This document shows, piece after piece, positions 7,242 through 8,298 of a stretch of 8,298 nucleotides of DNA (positions are counted from its first letter, which is position 1; each line of letters begins with the position of its first letter). This DNA is from Candidatus Zhuqueibacterota bacterium 4484_87 (GTDB lineage: Bacteria > Zhuqueibacterota > Zhuqueibacteria > Thermofontimicrobiales > Thermofontimicrobiaceae), in NCBI GenBank assembly GCA_002085355.1, contig NATN01000104.1, positions 1 through 8,298 of the forward strand, in the 5' to 3' direction. Both the position numbers and the translations under genes were made by a program. The notes below the pieces were generated by a model. It had not been told where the DNA came from and made no database searches. It worked only from the letters and a program-made list of their open reading frames with translations.

Positions 7242-7964
7242 TCATTTTTTGAATGGAAACAACCCTCCGAAATAACCAGTGTAGAGGTGTTGCAATTCTT
7301 CCAGTTCATCTTCAATAGACCAGGGCAGTTCTTTGGCGAACGCATCCAGAGAAATTATGGCATTTGCAAGCGCGTCTTTCACAATTGCAGGACGCAATCG
7401 CCGTACAATCCCGGTATTCACTTTTTGAATTTCCAGATATAATGTTCGTAGTTCGCTGAGCTCAAAATCGCCCAGCCGTCCGCTCTTTTGTAAAAAATAT
7501 TGGCCAATGAGATACGATCCCACTGAACGGAATACAGTCTCCTCAATGGAAGCAAACGGGAGATGAAAGCGAACCATGGGTTTAAGCACCTCCATCACCG
7601 GACAGCCGCTGGTCACCATAAAAATCCCTAAAAGAGACCCCAAGCCACGCTGAACAGTCGATTTTTTGATGTAAGTACGCTCGGGAGCTTCGATTTCGAC
7701 AATGGTGTCATCATACGAGTCAACGGATCTGAAAAATTCAAATAATTCGATAATGTTTACTGCAATGGGACAGCGAGGATGTTCTTGCGCATTCAGGGGG
7801 CAATTTTCGCATTGAGAATATTCTAGCTTTGTCCAGTCAGGAAGTTCTTTTTGAGGCGAAGACGGTATGTAGTCGAGCGTGCGTGCATTCAATAAAATTG
7901 AAAATTGCTTTTCTGAATTATCCTCAAATGTAAACCTGTATCGGAATGCGATGGTGTCGGACAT
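7242..7964 (-). CDS. Conserved-looking protein of unknown function with a Cys/His cluster
   Basis: I do not recognise a function for this 240-residue protein. It begins with a short beta-rich segment (AFRYRFTFEDNSEKQFSILL, 6-25), then carries C52-x2-C55-x6-H62-x2-C65 (CENCPLNAQEHPRCPIA), a plausible metal- or cluster-binding site. C121 in VTSGCPVMEVLKPM may add a ligand. The middle is distinctive: QRGLGSLLGIFMVTSGCPVM (105-124), then RFHLPFASIEETVFRSVGSY (132-151). The C-terminal half looks helical. There is no signal peptide or clear membrane helix, so it is probably cytoplasmic. I have an impression of similar uncharacterised proteins in delta-proteobacteria-like genomes, which a search would settle. 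The ATG at 7964 has GAGG five bases upstream. It stands alone, with its own strong promoter and 402 bases before the tRNA. Confidence 0.85.
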   Translation of the reverse strand: MSDTIAFRYRFTFEDNSEKQFSILLNARTLDYIPSSPQKELPDWTKLEYSQCENCPLNAQEHPRCPIAVNIIELFEFFRSVDSYDDTIVEIEAPERTYIKKSTVQRGLGSLLGIFMVTSGCPVMEVLKPMVRFHLPFASIEETVFRSVGSYLIGQYFLQKSGRLGDFELSELRTLYLEIQKVNTGIVRRLRPAIVKDALANAIISLDAFAKELPWSIEDELEELQHLYTGYFGGLFPFKK

Positions 7965-8007
7965 GAAAGCCTCAATTTCTTGTTTGATTATCAGAGATAA
8001 TTCTTTT

Positions 8008-8054
8008 TTGCATTATATCAAAAACAGCAACATTATGCAAGAGAAATTTTTCTC
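8008..8054 (-). promoter_or_regulatory. Strong promoter of the unknown gene with flanking dyads
   Basis: On the minus strand TTGCAT (8040-8035) and a perfect TATAAT (8017-8012) are 17 bases apart, and TGA before the -10 makes an extended -10 element. The predicted start near 8005 gives a leader of about 40 bases before the ATG at 7964. The perfect dyad GAGAAATTTTTCTC (8041-8054) abuts the -35. TTGCAT at 8008-8013 on the plus strand is an inverted copy of the -35 sequence on the other side of the -10. Either could be an operator; that is inference. Confidence 0.75.
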
Positions 8055-8065
8055 ACTTATTTTTT

Positions 8066-8093
8066 TTGACATTTTTTATACAATGACTAAAAT
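8066..8093 (+). promoter_or_regulatory. Possible divergent plus-strand promoter
   Basis: TTGACA (8066-8071) and TAAAAT (8088-8093) are 16 bases apart, a good vegetative match pointing away from the unknown gene. Such matches arise by chance in DNA this AT-rich, and no gene is visible downstream in the window. Confidence 0.4.
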
Positions 8094-8298
8094 TGACCTC
8101 ATTATTTGTTTTATAATGACTTACAGTCACTATTTTCAATTAACCGTAATGTTTTTCAATTACGTTATCGTATTTTTAACTCAAAAATGTGAAATTTAGC
8201 GATTTTGTCAGACCATAACTCACCAATTCTATCAGTCAACAAATATATCGCCAACATTCTTGCAAAATCCGTACCGCATCTTGGAAGATGACGTAAAA

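Larger units (their letters stand above)
7965..8298. other. AT-rich intergenic region with several dyads
   Basis: No gene is supported in these 334 bases. Besides the minus-strand promoter of the unknown gene and a possible plus-strand promoter, the stretch holds dyads at 8041-8054 (GAGAAA-TT-TTTCTC), 8117-8129 (TGACT-TAC-AGTCA) and 8141-8167 (TAACCGTAAT/ATTACGTTA, one bulged C). It also has two copies of TTTTCAATTA exactly 20 bases apart (8133, 8153). At the right edge, frames are open on both strands (for example 8165-8297 minus, 44 codons), too short to call. Confidence 0.6.

Noticed and set aside
8093..8117. TTGACC with TATAAT as a second plus-strand promoter
   Set aside because: The two hexamers are only 13 bases apart, too close for a normal vegetative promoter.
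7879..8199. Plus-strand open frame of 106 codons
   Set aside because: It is antisense to the start and promoter of the unknown gene, and its Phe/Ile-rich end reflects AT-rich non-coding DNA.
8165..8297. Minus-strand open frame reaching the right edge (44 codons)
   Set aside because: It is short, other frames here are also open, and nothing in the translation is recognisable.

Overview
The window looks like a core, chromosomal stretch of a moderately AT-rich bacterium. Every recognisable gene lies on the minus strand, so transcription runs from high to low coordinates. The gene order tilS - hpt - ftsH - (TPR protein) - folP joins two neighbourhoods known from different lineages: tilS-hprT-ftsH of Firmicutes and ftsH-folP of Proteobacteria. 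Together with the N-terminally extended dihydropteroate synthase and a tRNA without an encoded CCA end, this fits the FCB/Calditrichota-KSB1-like part of the tree better than the enterics. That placement is inference and not secure.

Layout from right to left, in the direction of transcription. At 7965-8298 is a non-coding, very AT-rich region with several dyads, a strong minus-strand promoter and a plausible divergent plus-strand promoter. At 7242-7964 is a single gene for a 240-residue conserved-looking protein of unknown function with a Cys/His cluster. At 6840-7241 is a second non-coding stretch whose left end carries a near-consensus promoter for the tRNA gene. At 6766-6839 is a tRNA with anticodon CAU, best read as elongator Met. 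At 6689-6718 is a clear intrinsic terminator, only 20 bases before the tilS start codon.

At 6668-4708 and on to 2609 is a tight operon: tilS (tRNA-Ile lysidine synthetase), hpt (hypoxanthine phosphoribosyltransferase) and ftsH (membrane AAA+ zinc protease), with gaps of 11 and 20 bases. A 110-base gap with a hairpin separates ftsH from a 529-residue membrane-anchored TPR protein (2498-909). After 24 more bases comes folP (884 to the left edge, C-terminus missing).

The genes are mostly housekeeping: decoding (tRNA, TilS), purine salvage (Hpt), membrane protein quality control (FtsH) and folate synthesis (FolP). I see no mobile element, CRISPR array, toxin-antitoxin pair, defence system or biosynthetic cluster. 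The items most worth a second look are the tRNA(CAU)/terminator/tilS arrangement, the TPR protein placed between ftsH and folP, and the uncharacterised Cys/His protein.
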